Below are positions 19,043-27,090 of a stretch of 64,000 nt of DNA, in pieces. The stretch's first letter is position 1; every line of letters begins with the position of its first letter. The position numbers and the translations under genes were made by a program. Below the pieces are notes generated by a model, which was given only the letters and a program-made list of their open reading frames with translations, made no database searches and had not been told where the DNA came from. Origin of the DNA: Salinispora arenicola (GTDB lineage Bacteria; Actinomycetota; Actinomycetes; Mycobacteriales; Micromonosporaceae); contig NZ_VFOL01000001.1 of assembly GCF_006716065.1 (NCBI RefSeq), positions 4,464,001 through 4,528,000 on the forward strand, read 5' to 3'.

Positions 19043-19348
19043 TCATACCGCCCGCAGATCAGGGCCGGCCACCCGCCCGGGAACGGTCGCCGGAGGTTCG
19101 GCGTCCGCCGGTGCTCCCGAATCCGGAGTCTGGAACAGGTAGCGGACAAACTCGCCGCCCACCTCGTTGTCGTCCGCACCGGGCCACTGCCCGACGCAGT
19201 CCACACCGATCACCTCCCGGCCGGTGCCGTCGGTCTCTTCGAGCAGGACCCACAGGCTGACCGGGTAGCAACGGGTGCCGCCGGGTTCCACCCGCCAACG
19301 CGCGTACCAGCCGGGCCGGGCGGGGACGATCTCGACGATCCGCTTCAT
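19043..19348 (-). CDS. Small hypothetical protein
   Basis: A 101-residue protein starting at ATG 19348, with GGGAAGG upstream; the preceding GTG at 19351 is an alternative. It has a compact basic/hydrophobic first half (KRIVEIVPARPGWYARW, YPVSLWVLLEE) and a loose alanine/proline-rich tail. I do not recognise a family. The 204 bases between it and the DivIVA-like gene hold no feature I can name, so the two may form one transcript. Confidence 0.6.
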   Translation of the reverse strand: MKRIVEIVPARPGWYARWRVEPGGTRCYPVSLWVLLEETDGTGREVIGVDCVGQWPGADDNEVGGEFVRYLFQTPDSGAPADAEPPATVPGRVAGPDLRAV

Positions 19349-19567
19349 CACGACCTTCCCTTCCGCGTACCTCGGAAGTCCACCGGTCCACCGCGATCGT
19401 CCGGCCCCATCGGGTGAACGCCCATCACCCAGGTCGGATGAGGATCCGCCGACGGCGGTAGCCGGTCCGTCACCAGACCCGCCACCGACCAGGCCCGTTT
19501 CCTGCTCAGGAACGACGGGAAGGCAACCGACGAAAGCCGAAGCCGCAGTGGAAGCGAGGTGTCACCG

Positions 19568-20548
19568 ATGCGCAAGCAGATGGAGGGCGACAACCAGCGC
19601 CGCCGAGCGCTCGCCCGACAGGCCCGCGGCCAGGGTCAACGCCCCAGCGAGACCGGGGCCAGCCTGAGTGCGACCAAGCAGTTGACCAGCCTCGACCAGA
19701 GGCGTCGGAACGGACCGGCGCCGGCGGGACGCCACAAACCGTCCACCACCAGCGGTGGGCCCGCCCCGCCTCCGGCCGGCGTCGCGGAGAACCCGCGGCC
19801 TTTCCCGGACAGCGGTTCCGCCGGCACCGCCGCGATCGGCTACCAGGATCTGGTGACCGACGTCGGCCGGCGCTCCGGGGTCGACTTCCCCACCGCGAAG
19901 GTGGGCGCGGCGGCCACGGTGCTGACCCTGGCCCGCGCGCTGGGCGAAGCAGAGCGCGTCCGGCTGCTCACGGCCATGCCGGCCCCGTTGCACGACGTCA
20001 CACCGGTCGACGGTATCGAGGAACACTCGGACCTTCCCGGCTTCCTCGCCGAGGTTGGCCGGCTCAGCGGCCGCACCCCAGAACAGGCCCGCTACCAGGC
20101 GTCGGCCACCCTCACCGCGCTGGCCGACCGGGATCGCGACCTGGTCGAGTCGCTGCACGTACCGGACGGTCTGCGGGGCCTGCTCGCACCGCCCGAGCCC
20201 GGCGGGGGCGTGATCGGTGCGACCGCCGCCACCCCACCGCTGGACGACGAGCAGCTGAGCGAGGTGCTGACCGGCCTGCCGTACTGGTCCGGGGACCGGC
20301 ACGGGCTGTCCCGAACCGTCGAGCTGCCTGCGGACAACCTCGACCGTGTGCTCGACCGGCTCGACCAGCTCCGGCGACAGACCGGGCGCGGGCCCCGGAT
20401 CGGTCAACCCGACGGCACCACCGCGGTGGTGACCGTGGTGACCTCCCGGCCCCGGAGCTCACCGGAGGTCACCGCGCCGGATGTCGATCTGGCCCACGCC
20501 GTGGACGACGCGATCGACGAGGTGGGCGCCGGAATGGCCAGCACCTGA
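19568..20548 (+). CDS. DUF2267-type protein with degenerate pterin-dehydratase-like C-terminus
   Basis: A 326-residue protein with three parts. The N-terminus is a basic segment (MRKQMEGDNQRRRALARQAR). Residues about 90-215 hold two helical repeats of DUF2267 type (YQDLVTDVGRRSGVDFPTA and PGFLAEVGRLSGRTPEQA). Residues about 230-320 resemble the 4a-hydroxytetrahydrobiopterin dehydratase (PCD) fold, ending VDLAHAVDDAIDEV. The histidine pair that catalyses dehydration in PCD is absent, so this module is probably not catalytic. The start at ATG 19568 has GCGAGG eight bases upstream; GTG 19559 is possible. The role is unknown. A second DUF2267 gene lies at 26315-26725. Confidence 0.7.
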   Translation: MRKQMEGDNQRRRALARQARGQGQRPSETGASLSATKQLTSLDQRRRNGPAPAGRHKPSTTSGGPAPPPAGVAENPRPFPDSGSAGTAAIGYQDLVTDVGRRSGVDFPTAKVGAAATVLTLARALGEAERVRLLTAMPAPLHDVTPVDGIEEHSDLPGFLAEVGRLSGRTPEQARYQASATLTALADRDRDLVESLHVPDGLRGLLAPPEPGGGVIGATAATPPLDDEQLSEVLTGLPYWSGDRHGLSRTVELPADNLDRVLDRLDQLRRQTGRGPRIGQPDGTTAVVTVVTSRPRSSPEVTAPDVDLAHAVDDAIDEVGAGMAST

Positions 20549-20571
20549 GCCCGGTGAGTGAGTGGAAGGAG

Positions 20572-20611
20572 GAGGGTCCCCCAGCCACGACCTGGTGGGT
20601 GGGGGACCCTC
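20572..20611. terminator. Bidirectional hairpin terminator
   Basis: A perfect 12-bp outer stem (20572-20583 with 20600-20611) and a weaker inner stem lie between the convergent DUF2267 and NADH dehydrogenase genes. The right arm overlaps the dehydrogenase stop codon. Confidence 0.7.
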
Positions 20612-21911
20612 ACCCCGCGTGGGCGGGCACCTCGGGGGAACTGCTCTCCAACGGAACCGAGTGGGCAGGCACCAGGCCCAGCTGGACCGCCGGGCGCGGC
20701 AGCGTCGCGTCGAGCAGCCAGTCGGTGCCCACCCGGGCCCGATTGCCAGGCAGGTTCAACAGGTGGTATCCCCGGGTCACGACCTTGGCCGGCAGTCCGG
20801 CCAGCGACAGCTTCAGCGGATTGGCCGCCGCGTCCCGGCCGCCCAGGTCAACCACCCAGCCCAGGTCATGGTGTTTGTAGGGCCTGCGGGTGCCCTGCCC
20901 GTACGAGGCGGCGACGTTGTGGGCAACCAGCTTGCCCTGCCGCTGGGCGTGCTGGGCGGTCATTGCGCAGACCTGCCCGGGCTGGGCCAGGTCGGGCACC
21001 GCCGCGGCGTCACCGCAGGCGAACACCTCAGGAAAGCCCGGGACGTTGAGGTACTCGTCGGTCACCAGGCGACCCTTTTCGGTCCGTAGGCCGAGCTGCG
21101 CGACGAACGGGTCCGGGCGGACCCCGACGCACCAGATGAGTGAGCAGGTCGGGATGAACTCACCGTCGGTGAGCTTCACCCCGTCGGCGTTGGCAACCGC
21201 CACCGACGTTCCCATCCGCACATCAACCCCGCGCCGGTCGAGAACCTGATGGGCGGTGTCGGACATCCGCCGGTCCAGCTCGGGCAGCACGCGCGGCGCC
21301 ACGTCGAGCAGCATCCACCGGGGTCGGAGCCTCGACCGGGACCGCTGCCCAACGAGCCGGTCGGTGAACAGCTGCCCGTGCGCGGCCACCTCGGTGCCGG
21401 TGTAGCCGGCACCCACCACCACGAACGTGGATCGCGCCCGTTGCTCAGCCGGATCGGTGGCCTGCTCCGCCAGTTCGATCTGCCGGACAACATGGTCGTG
21501 CACGTAGAGCGCCTCCGGCAGGCCGCGGAAGCCATGCGCGTACTCGGTCACCCCGGGAATCGGCAGCAGCTTGTTGACACTGCCGACGGCCAAGACGAGC
21601 CGGTCGTACGCGATGCGGTTCCGATCCCCCTCCGGCTGGGTGAAACCGACCCAACGGTTCTGCAGGTCGACGTGATCGGCCTCGCCGACCACGAGACGGA
21701 CGCCGTCGAGCGTTCCGGCCAGTGGCACGGAGATCCGCGTCGCCTCGACGACGCCGGCGGCCACCTCGGGCAGCAGTGGCAGGTAGAGGAAATAGTCGGT
21801 CGTGTTCAGCAACACGATCTCGGCCTGGTCCTTCGCCAACCGGCTGAGCGTCTTTGCCGCGTGGTACCCGGCGAAACCGGCCCCCACGATCACCACACGA
21901 GGCTTCGTCAT
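20610..21911 (-). CDS. ndh: Type II NADH:quinone oxidoreductase
   Basis: A 433-residue single-subunit flavoprotein that passes electrons from NADH to quinone without pumping protons, at the inner face of the membrane. The FAD motif VVIVGAGFAGYHAA is at residues 6-19 and the NADH motif VVVGAGYTGTEVAA near residue 165. The C-terminal flavin segment VFACGDAAAV is present and is followed by AQHAQRQGKLVAHN. The start ATG 21911 gives the usual N-terminus; the open frame extends upstream but aligns with nothing. It is last in a minus-strand run that starts with riboswitch-controlled terC. Confidence 0.9.
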   Translation of the reverse strand: MTKPRVVIVGAGFAGYHAAKTLSRLAKDQAEIVLLNTTDYFLYLPLLPEVAAGVVEATRISVPLAGTLDGVRLVVGEADHVDLQNRWVGFTQPEGDRNRIAYDRLVLAVGSVNKLLPIPGVTEYAHGFRGLPEALYVHDHVVRQIELAEQATDPAEQRARSTFVVVGAGYTGTEVAAHGQLFTDRLVGQRSRSRLRPRWMLLDVAPRVLPELDRRMSDTAHQVLDRRGVDVRMGTSVAVANADGVKLTDGEFIPTCSLIWCVGVRPDPFVAQLGLRTEKGRLVTDEYLNVPGFPEVFACGDAAAVPDLAQPGQVCAMTAQHAQRQGKLVAHNVAASYGQGTRRPYKHHDLGWVVDLGGRDAAANPLKLSLAGLPAKVVTRGYHLLNLPGNRARVGTDWLLDATLPRPAVQLGLVPAHSVPLESSSPEVPAHAG

Positions 21912-21964
21912 TGCATCGCGGTTCCCCGGGCATGGCTGGACAAACCTGCCTGGCACCGTCCCGA

Positions 21965-22240
21965 TCAGGGCGCCGGCGGCACCGGCACCTCGAGGTAGGT
22001 GACGCCGCGCAGATCCAACCAGGCGCGATCGGGTGCCCGGACCAGGCGCAGCAGCACCCCCGCGCAGTCCGGGCAACGGGCAACCAGGCCGGGCGCGTGC
22101 GAGTAGACCCGAAACCCGGCCACCGGACCAAGGCGGCCACAGTGGTCGCAACGACTGGCGGCGGGGCTCAGGTCGACGGCGAACAGCTCCCGCAAGGGGC
22201 CGTCCAGCATGTTGCCATCCAGATACGACATCTCAGTCAT
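21965..22240 (-). CDS. DUF6510-type zinc-ribbon protein
   Basis: A 91-residue protein with two CxxC pairs (CDHCG near residue 31 and CPDC near 58), the spacing of a small zinc ribbon. It opens MTEMSYLDGNMLDGPLRELF. Proteins of this kind sit beside sulfite-oxidase-like and ferredoxin-reductase-like genes in actinomycetes, the arrangement seen here. It may help assemble or couple the molybdoenzyme, which is an inference from context only. ATG 22240 has AGAGGGG five bases upstream; the 30 residues of open frame before it are ignored. Confidence 0.75.
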   Translation of the reverse strand: MTEMSYLDGNMLDGPLRELFAVDLSPAASRCDHCGRLGPVAGFRVYSHAPGLVARCPDCAGVLLRLVRAPDRAWLDLRGVTYLEVPVPPAP

Positions 22241-22256
22241 GAATTCCCCTCTGGGG

Positions 22257-23015
22257 TCAGCCGGTCGGTCCGAAACGCTCTGTCCGCACCCGGTGGCCCT
22301 CGTGTCCCTGTCCGACCAGCAGGTCGGCAACGGTCTCGACGAAACCGGTCGGGCCGCAGACGTAGCAGAGTGGCCCCAGGTCCGGCGGCCACCCGTGGGT
22401 GTTCACGTCGGTACGGCTGATCCGGTGTGGCTCGCCCTGCCAGCCCTCGGGCGCCTGGCGGGTGTACGCGTACGCCACGTCGAGGCCGCGGTCGTCACGG
22501 GCCCGGCGGCGCAACTCGGCGGCGAAGAGGACATCGGCCGGGGTACGAACGGAGTAGAGCAGCCGGAAGGGTGCGCGGCTGTCGGCGGCCCGCCGAGCCC
22601 GTAGCATCGCCATCAGCGGCACGAGCCCCGAGCCGCCGCCCACCAGCAGCACGGGCGGGGTCTGCTCCGGTCGCCAGACGAACCAGCCGCCCACCGGGCC
22701 ACGCACCTCCACGGGATCACCCGGGGCATACGTGTCGACGAGGTACGGCGACACCTCCCCGTCGGGTACCCGCTGCACGGTCAACTCGATCCGGTTCCCA
22801 TAGGCGGGGGCGGCCAACGAGTAGGACCGGGTCGCCTGGTAGCCGTCCTCGGCGGTGAGCCGCACGTCGAGGTGCTGCCCGGCGAGGTGCCCGGGCCAGC
22901 CCGGTACGTCGAGGACCAGGGTATGGGCGGTGGGGGTCTCCACCCGGCGATCGACCAGCCGGGCTACCCGCCAGGGCAGCGGCGTGACTCCGGCGCCGGT
23001 GGTGGATGCACCCAT
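22257..23015 (-). CDS. Ferredoxin-NADP reductase-like FAD oxidoreductase
   Basis: A 252-residue FNR-family flavoprotein. TRSYSLAAP (about residues 62-70) is the FAD-binding RxYS motif. LLVGGGSGLVPLMAML (about 122-137) is the NAD(P) site and CYVCGPTGFVETV (about 220-232) the C-terminal nucleotide segment. It lacks a 2Fe-2S domain, so its electron partner must be another protein. The start ATG 23015 shares its A with the TGA of the molybdoenzyme gene, implying strict coupling: it probably feeds electrons to that enzyme. Confidence 0.85.
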   Translation of the reverse strand: MGASTTGAGVTPLPWRVARLVDRRVETPTAHTLVLDVPGWPGHLAGQHLDVRLTAEDGYQATRSYSLAAPAYGNRIELTVQRVPDGEVSPYLVDTYAPGDPVEVRGPVGGWFVWRPEQTPPVLLVGGGSGLVPLMAMLRARRAADSRAPFRLLYSVRTPADVLFAAELRRRARDDRGLDVAYAYTRQAPEGWQGEPHRISRTDVNTHGWPPDLGPLCYVCGPTGFVETVADLLVGQGHEGHRVRTERFGPTG

Positions 23016-23614
23016 CAGTCCCCCTGATACCGCTGCTCACGCCATGGGTCGCCGTAGTCGTGGTAGCCGGCGGTCTCCCAGAACCCGGGCTCGTTGGTGG
23101 TCCCGAGCCGGATGCCCCGCACCCATTTCGCGGACTTCCACAGGTAGAGGTGGGGCACGAGTAGCCGGGCCGGCCCACCGTGCTCGGCAGGCAACGGGGC
23201 GTCCGCGTAGGTGTGCACCAGCCAGGCCCGGCCGCCTCGCAGGTCGGCCAGGGGCAGGTTGGTGGTGTAGCCGCCGTACGAGTGAGCCAGCGCGTAGTGG
23301 GCCGCGGTGTCGACACCGTCGAACAACGTGTCCAGCGACACTCCCTGCCAGGTGGTGCCGCGTTTGGACCAGCGGGTGACGCAGTGGATGTCCAGCGTCG
23401 GGGTCTCCTGGGGCAGGGCGAGCAGGTCGTCCCACGTCCACCGGTAGTCGGCGCCGGTCTCGGTGGTGATGACAAACTCCCAGGTGTCCAGCTTCACCTT
23501 CGGCGTCGGTCCGGTCGACAGCACCGGGAAGTCCTCGGTCAGGTACTGGCCCGGGGGCAGGTCCGGCTCCGTCGAGCGAGGCCGTCCCTGGAAGCCCGGT
23601 GACACTGTGCTCAC
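23015..23614 (-). CDS. Sulfite-oxidase-like molybdopterin enzyme
   Basis: A 199-residue oxidoreductase of the YedY/sulfite-oxidase molybdopterin fold. The Mo-ligand Cys is in LDIHCVTRWSKRGTTWQGV (near residue 78), followed by YGGYTTNLPL and LLVPHLYLWKSAKWVRGI. No Tat or Sec signal is seen, so it should act in the cytoplasm, unlike MsrP. The substrate is unknown. It starts at GTG 23614, 37 bases after the terC stop, with no hairpin between them, and is coupled to the reductase gene. Confidence 0.85.
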   Translation of the reverse strand: MSTVSPGFQGRPRSTEPDLPPGQYLTEDFPVLSTGPTPKVKLDTWEFVITTETGADYRWTWDDLLALPQETPTLDIHCVTRWSKRGTTWQGVSLDTLFDGVDTAAHYALAHSYGGYTTNLPLADLRGGRAWLVHTYADAPLPAEHGGPARLLVPHLYLWKSAKWVRGIRLGTTNEPGFWETAGYHDYGDPWREQRYQGD

Positions 23615-23651
23615 CCGTCAGTCGTACCACCCACGGCCGCGGACGGGGGTG

Positions 23652-24692
23652 TTAACGGGACTCCCCCTTGCCACCGGAGGTGTTGACGATGGTCCCCTGC
23701 CCGCCCCCATTCGATCGGCTGGTGCGGGTCACGTACAGGCTGGTGAGGGTGACGACCACAAGCACGCCGATGATCACCCCGAGCGACGCCAGGGTCGGGA
23801 TCTCCGGCACCCCCTTCCAGATACCGTGCGCCCAGTGCAGGCCCAGCTTCACGCCAATGAACGCGAGGATGATCGCGAGTCCGTAGTTGAGGTGGACCAA
23901 CCGACTGAGCGCGGCGTGTAGGACGAAGTAGAGTGCCCGCAGCCCGAGCAGCGCGAACGCGTTGGTGGCGAAGACCAGGTACGGGTCCTCGGTGATGCCG
24001 TACACGGCGGGCACCGAATCGACGGCGAAGACCACGTCGGTGGCGAGCACTGCGACCACCACGAGCGCCAGTGGGGTTAGCGCACGCCGACCGTCCCGGC
24101 GCACGATCATCTTTGTGCCCTGGTAGTCGTCGGTGACTGGCATGAACTTACGCACGGCCCGCACCGCACGCATCCCGTTGATGTCGACCTGCTGTTCGTG
24201 GCCGGACATCGCGTCGCGCAGCAGCTTCGCCGCGGTAACGAGCAGGATGAGGGCGAAGAGCAGGAAGGCGAAGTCGAGGGTCTGCAGGGCGGCGGCGCCG
24301 AGTGCGATGAACACCGCGCGCAGCACCAGAGCGCCGGTGATCCCGAACAGCAGGACCCGCTGGGCGAGCACCGACGGTACCGCGAACGCGGCCAGCAGCA
24401 GCATGAAGACGAAAAGGTTGTCGACCGAGAGCGACTTCTCCACCAGGTAGCCGGTCAGGTACTCGACACCCTGGCGGGAGCCGTAGCGGTACCACAGCCA
24501 GGCGCCGAAGGCCAACGGCAGCGCGACGTAGAACCCCGACCAGGCCAGCGCCTCTCGGATCGACACCTCGTGGGGCCGTCGGGTGACAAGGAAGTCTACT
24601 ATCAGTAGCGCGACGATACCGGCGATGGTGACGCCCCACAGCGTCGGTGTGCCGACCGACTGCAACTCGACACAAAGATACAATTCGGTCAT
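23652..24692 (-). CDS. TerC-family integral membrane protein (manganese export type)
   Basis: A 346-residue polytopic TerC/Alx protein with about 8-9 membrane helices. The conserved acidic helices are VEKSLSVDNLFVF and TDVVFAVDSVPAVYGIT. Members related to Alx/YceF/YkoY export Mn2+ or load metal into exported proteins. The start ATG 24692 has a GAGGAGG site five bases upstream; a longer frame exists but runs through the riboswitch. Control by the riboswitch at 24718-24822 strongly supports a manganese role. Confidence 0.9.
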   Translation of the reverse strand: MTELYLCVELQSVGTPTLWGVTIAGIVALLIVDFLVTRRPHEVSIREALAWSGFYVALPLAFGAWLWYRYGSRQGVEYLTGYLVEKSLSVDNLFVFMLLLAAFAVPSVLAQRVLLFGITGALVLRAVFIALGAAALQTLDFAFLLFALILLVTAAKLLRDAMSGHEQQVDINGMRAVRAVRKFMPVTDDYQGTKMIVRRDGRRALTPLALVVVAVLATDVVFAVDSVPAVYGITEDPYLVFATNAFALLGLRALYFVLHAALSRLVHLNYGLAIILAFIGVKLGLHWAHGIWKGVPEIPTLASLGVIIGVLVVVTLTSLYVTRTSRSNGGGQGTIVNTSGGKGESR

Positions 24693-24717
24693 AGGGGCCT
24701 CCTCGAACACGATGCCA

Positions 24718-24822
24718 TGCTCGAGGTCTCCTTCACCCACTTTCGTGGGCAACCACCCGAGGCGGGCTCCGGGGCCTGCCGTACTGACCGGAGTGGCTCG
24801 TGGGAAGTACTCCCCTCGTCGC
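24718..24822 (-). ncRNA. yybP-ykoY manganese riboswitch upstream of terC
   Basis: Read on the minus strand, the leader has the two conserved internal-loop blocks of the yybP-ykoY class: GAGGGGAGTA at its 5' side and GTGAAGGAGACCTC at its 3' side. A CGAGG/CCTCG P1 stem closes the element. The 3' strand CCTCGA (24726-24721) can also pair with TCGAGG (24706-24701), which overlaps the terC Shine-Dalgarno. Mn2+ binding would stabilise P1 and free the ribosome site, switching translation on. Confidence 0.85.
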
Positions 24823-25019
24823 GACCAGGCTAGGTCAGCCCTGGTCCGACCGCCACGCGATGCATCGTCACCGGCGAGTCGAGTGCCACCCCAGGAGTCG
24901 CGCCGCCGGCCCCGTCGCCCGTCGGCAGCCCACCCTGGTCCGGAACCGGCCACCAGATCCGGTTCCGCTCCCGGTTTCCGCCCCTACCACCCGGGCCCAC
25001 CGGCACCTATCGTGTCCCG

Positions 25020-26186
25020 ATGACCGACAACGTGCCGGCCGGCCCGCTGGCCGGCGTACGGGTGATCGAGCTGGCGGGGATCGGGCCGGGGCCCTTCGCC
25101 GCGATGATGCTCGCCGATCTGGGTGCCGAGGTGATCCGGGTGGACCGGGCGGCGGACGTGGACCCGGCTACCTTCGGCAGTCCACACCCTGATCTGCTGA
25201 ACCGGGGACGGCGGTCGATCGGCGTGGACCTCAAGACCCCGCAGGGCAGGGACGTGGCGCTCGCCCTGACCGCCGGCGCCGATGTGCTGATCGAGGGCTT
25301 CCGGCCCGGCGTGACCGAGCGACTCGGCCTCGGCCCGGCCGACTGCCACGCGGTCAATCCGAACCTCGTGTACGGGCGGATGACCGGTTGGGGCCAGCAC
25401 GGCCCCGCCGCGCAGGACGCGGGCCATGACATCACCTACCTGGCACTGACCGGGGCGCTACACGGCATTGGGCGGGCTGGCGAACGTCCGGTTCCGCCGC
25501 TGAACCTGCTCGGCGACTTCGGCGGGGGTGGGATGCTGCTCGCCCTCGGCCTCATCAGCGCCCTCTACGCGGTACGCGGCGGCGCCACCGGCCAGGTGGT
25601 GGACGCCGCCATCGTGGACGGCGTCTCGGTGCTCAGCACCCAGATCCACGCGCTGCGCCAGCTCGGCATGTGGCAGGACCCGCGGGGGGTGAACCTGCTC
25701 GACGGCGGCGCGCCCTTCTACGACAGCTACGAGTGCGCCGACGGGAAGCACCTGGCGGTGGGCGCGCTGGAGCCCCGGTTCTACGCCGAACTGGTCCGAC
25801 GTACCGGCTTCCCGCTGCCGGAGGACACCGCGCTCGACCGCACCGACCCGGCCAACTGGCCGGCGCTGCGGCAGGCGTGGGCACGGCTGTTCCGGACCCG
25901 GGCCCGAGACGAGTGGGCGACGCTGCTCGCCGGGTCGGACGCCTGCGTGGCGCCGGTGCTGGACTGGGCGGAGGCGCCGGCGCACCCACACCTGACGGCA
26001 CGGGACACGTTCGTGGACCACCACGGGGTGACCCAGCCGGCACCCGCACCGCGCTTTTCCGGCACGCCGACGGGCCTGCACCGCCCGCCGCCGCACCCCG
26101 GCGAACACACCGACGAGTTGCTGGCCGAGGCGGGCTTCGGGGCCGCACGCATCGCCGACCTGCACGCCGCGGGCGCGGTCGCCTAG
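25020..26186 (+). CDS. CaiB/BaiF family CoA-transferase (alpha-methylacyl-CoA racemase-like)
   Basis: A 388-residue family III CoA-transferase. VRVIELAGIGPGPFAAMMLADLGAEVIRV at the N-terminus, NRGRRSIGVDLK and the catalytic Asp in AGHDITYLALTGAL (near residue 139) are all present. The close match of these blocks to alpha-methylacyl-CoA racemase suggests epimerisation of 2-methyl-branched acyl-CoA in sterol or branched-fatty-acid breakdown, but carnitine- or formyl-type transfers cannot be excluded. It stands alone between opposite-strand genes. Confidence 0.87.
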   Translation: MTDNVPAGPLAGVRVIELAGIGPGPFAAMMLADLGAEVIRVDRAADVDPATFGSPHPDLLNRGRRSIGVDLKTPQGRDVALALTAGADVLIEGFRPGVTERLGLGPADCHAVNPNLVYGRMTGWGQHGPAAQDAGHDITYLALTGALHGIGRAGERPVPPLNLLGDFGGGGMLLALGLISALYAVRGGATGQVVDAAIVDGVSVLSTQIHALRQLGMWQDPRGVNLLDGGAPFYDSYECADGKHLAVGALEPRFYAELVRRTGFPLPEDTALDRTDPANWPALRQAWARLFRTRARDEWATLLAGSDACVAPVLDWAEAPAHPHLTARDTFVDHHGVTQPAPAPRFSGTPTGLHRPPPHPGEHTDELLAEAGFGAARIADLHAAGAVA

Positions 26187-26314
26187 GCACAGGGGACGGG
26201 AATCAACCGCCCAGGTGCAGGGGGACGGGCGCCGACGCTCTGGGTGAGCCGGCCCTGGTCACCACCGCGGGCGATAGGCGCAGGGAAGCGTCCCGCAGGT
26301 GGATCCGCGACCGC

Positions 26315-26725
26315 TCAGGGCCGGCGCAGCGCCGAACCCGGCGCCAGCGCCGGCTCCACAAGTTCCCGATACTCGCGGGGCAGTTGCACCGCGACGTCAT
26401 CGAACTCACCACCGCGGATCGCCTCGCGCAGTGTGGTGAAGACCGCCCGGACGGCGACACGGGCAGTCGATTCGTCCACCCGGGCCCGGACGGCCACCCG
26501 GGTCACGAACTCCGCCGCCCCGAACCGCTGCGCCGCCTCGTTGTCAGGTCCCGGTTTCAGCACCACCTGTAGTTGCGCCGGCAGCTGTACGGCCAGGTCG
26601 AGCACCTCGCCGCCGGTCAACCGCTCGGCGAGGGTCTCCAGCGCCGCCCCGGTCAGCTCCACCGCCCGCACCGCAGGGGTACCCGTCCGCTGCGCCACCT
26701 GATCGACGAAGGTGTCGTAGTCCAT
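26315..26725 (-). CDS. DUF2267 protein
   Basis: A 136-residue protein made of two DUF2267 helical repeats: DYDTFVDQVAQRTGTP followed by LAERLTGGEVLDLAVQLP, then GAAEFVTRVAVRARVDES followed by REAIRGGEFDDVAVQLP. DUF2267 proteins are small, acidic and of unknown function, often near stress genes. The start ATG 26725 has GAGGGGG six bases upstream; the longer frame to 26911 is not supported by a ribosome site. It is a paralogue of the middle part of the protein at 19568-20548. Confidence 0.8.
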   Translation of the reverse strand: MDYDTFVDQVAQRTGTPAVRAVELTGAALETLAERLTGGEVLDLAVQLPAQLQVVLKPGPDNEAAQRFGAAEFVTRVAVRARVDESTARVAVRAVFTTLREAIRGGEFDDVAVQLPREYRELVEPALAPGSALRRP

Positions 26726-27090
26726 GCTGCACCCCCTCGGCCCGGCCCGCCGGATACCCACTCGCGCGGCGCGGAAACGGCCTGGCGCCCGCGGTTCGGG
26801 ACCATCATGGGGACGAAGGCTGAACCCGCGGATTCGGGCGGGTGATACACCGCCCGTGCTCCGGAAACAGGCCGGGCGCCCCGGGCCACGAACCGCGACC
26901 AGGGGCACCAAACACGGCCCTGCACCGACGGATCACCGCACCCGAACCGGGTCACGCCCACCGGCAGTCACCTGCTACGCCCGAACCGGGCGGGCATCTC
27001 TGCCGCTACCACCATACGTTAGGGCTTGCGAACGGATGGCGGTATCCCGGAAATGTGGGCTGCCCCACGGCGTCCCGGCTCGGCATCCAC
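26726..27090. other. Intergenic stretch without recognised features
   Basis: This 365-base gap lies between the start of the DUF2267 gene and the end of the HhH-type gene. GC is normal. I found no coding frame with a ribosome site and no strong hairpin or known motif; it should include the DUF2267 promoter. Confidence 0.4.
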
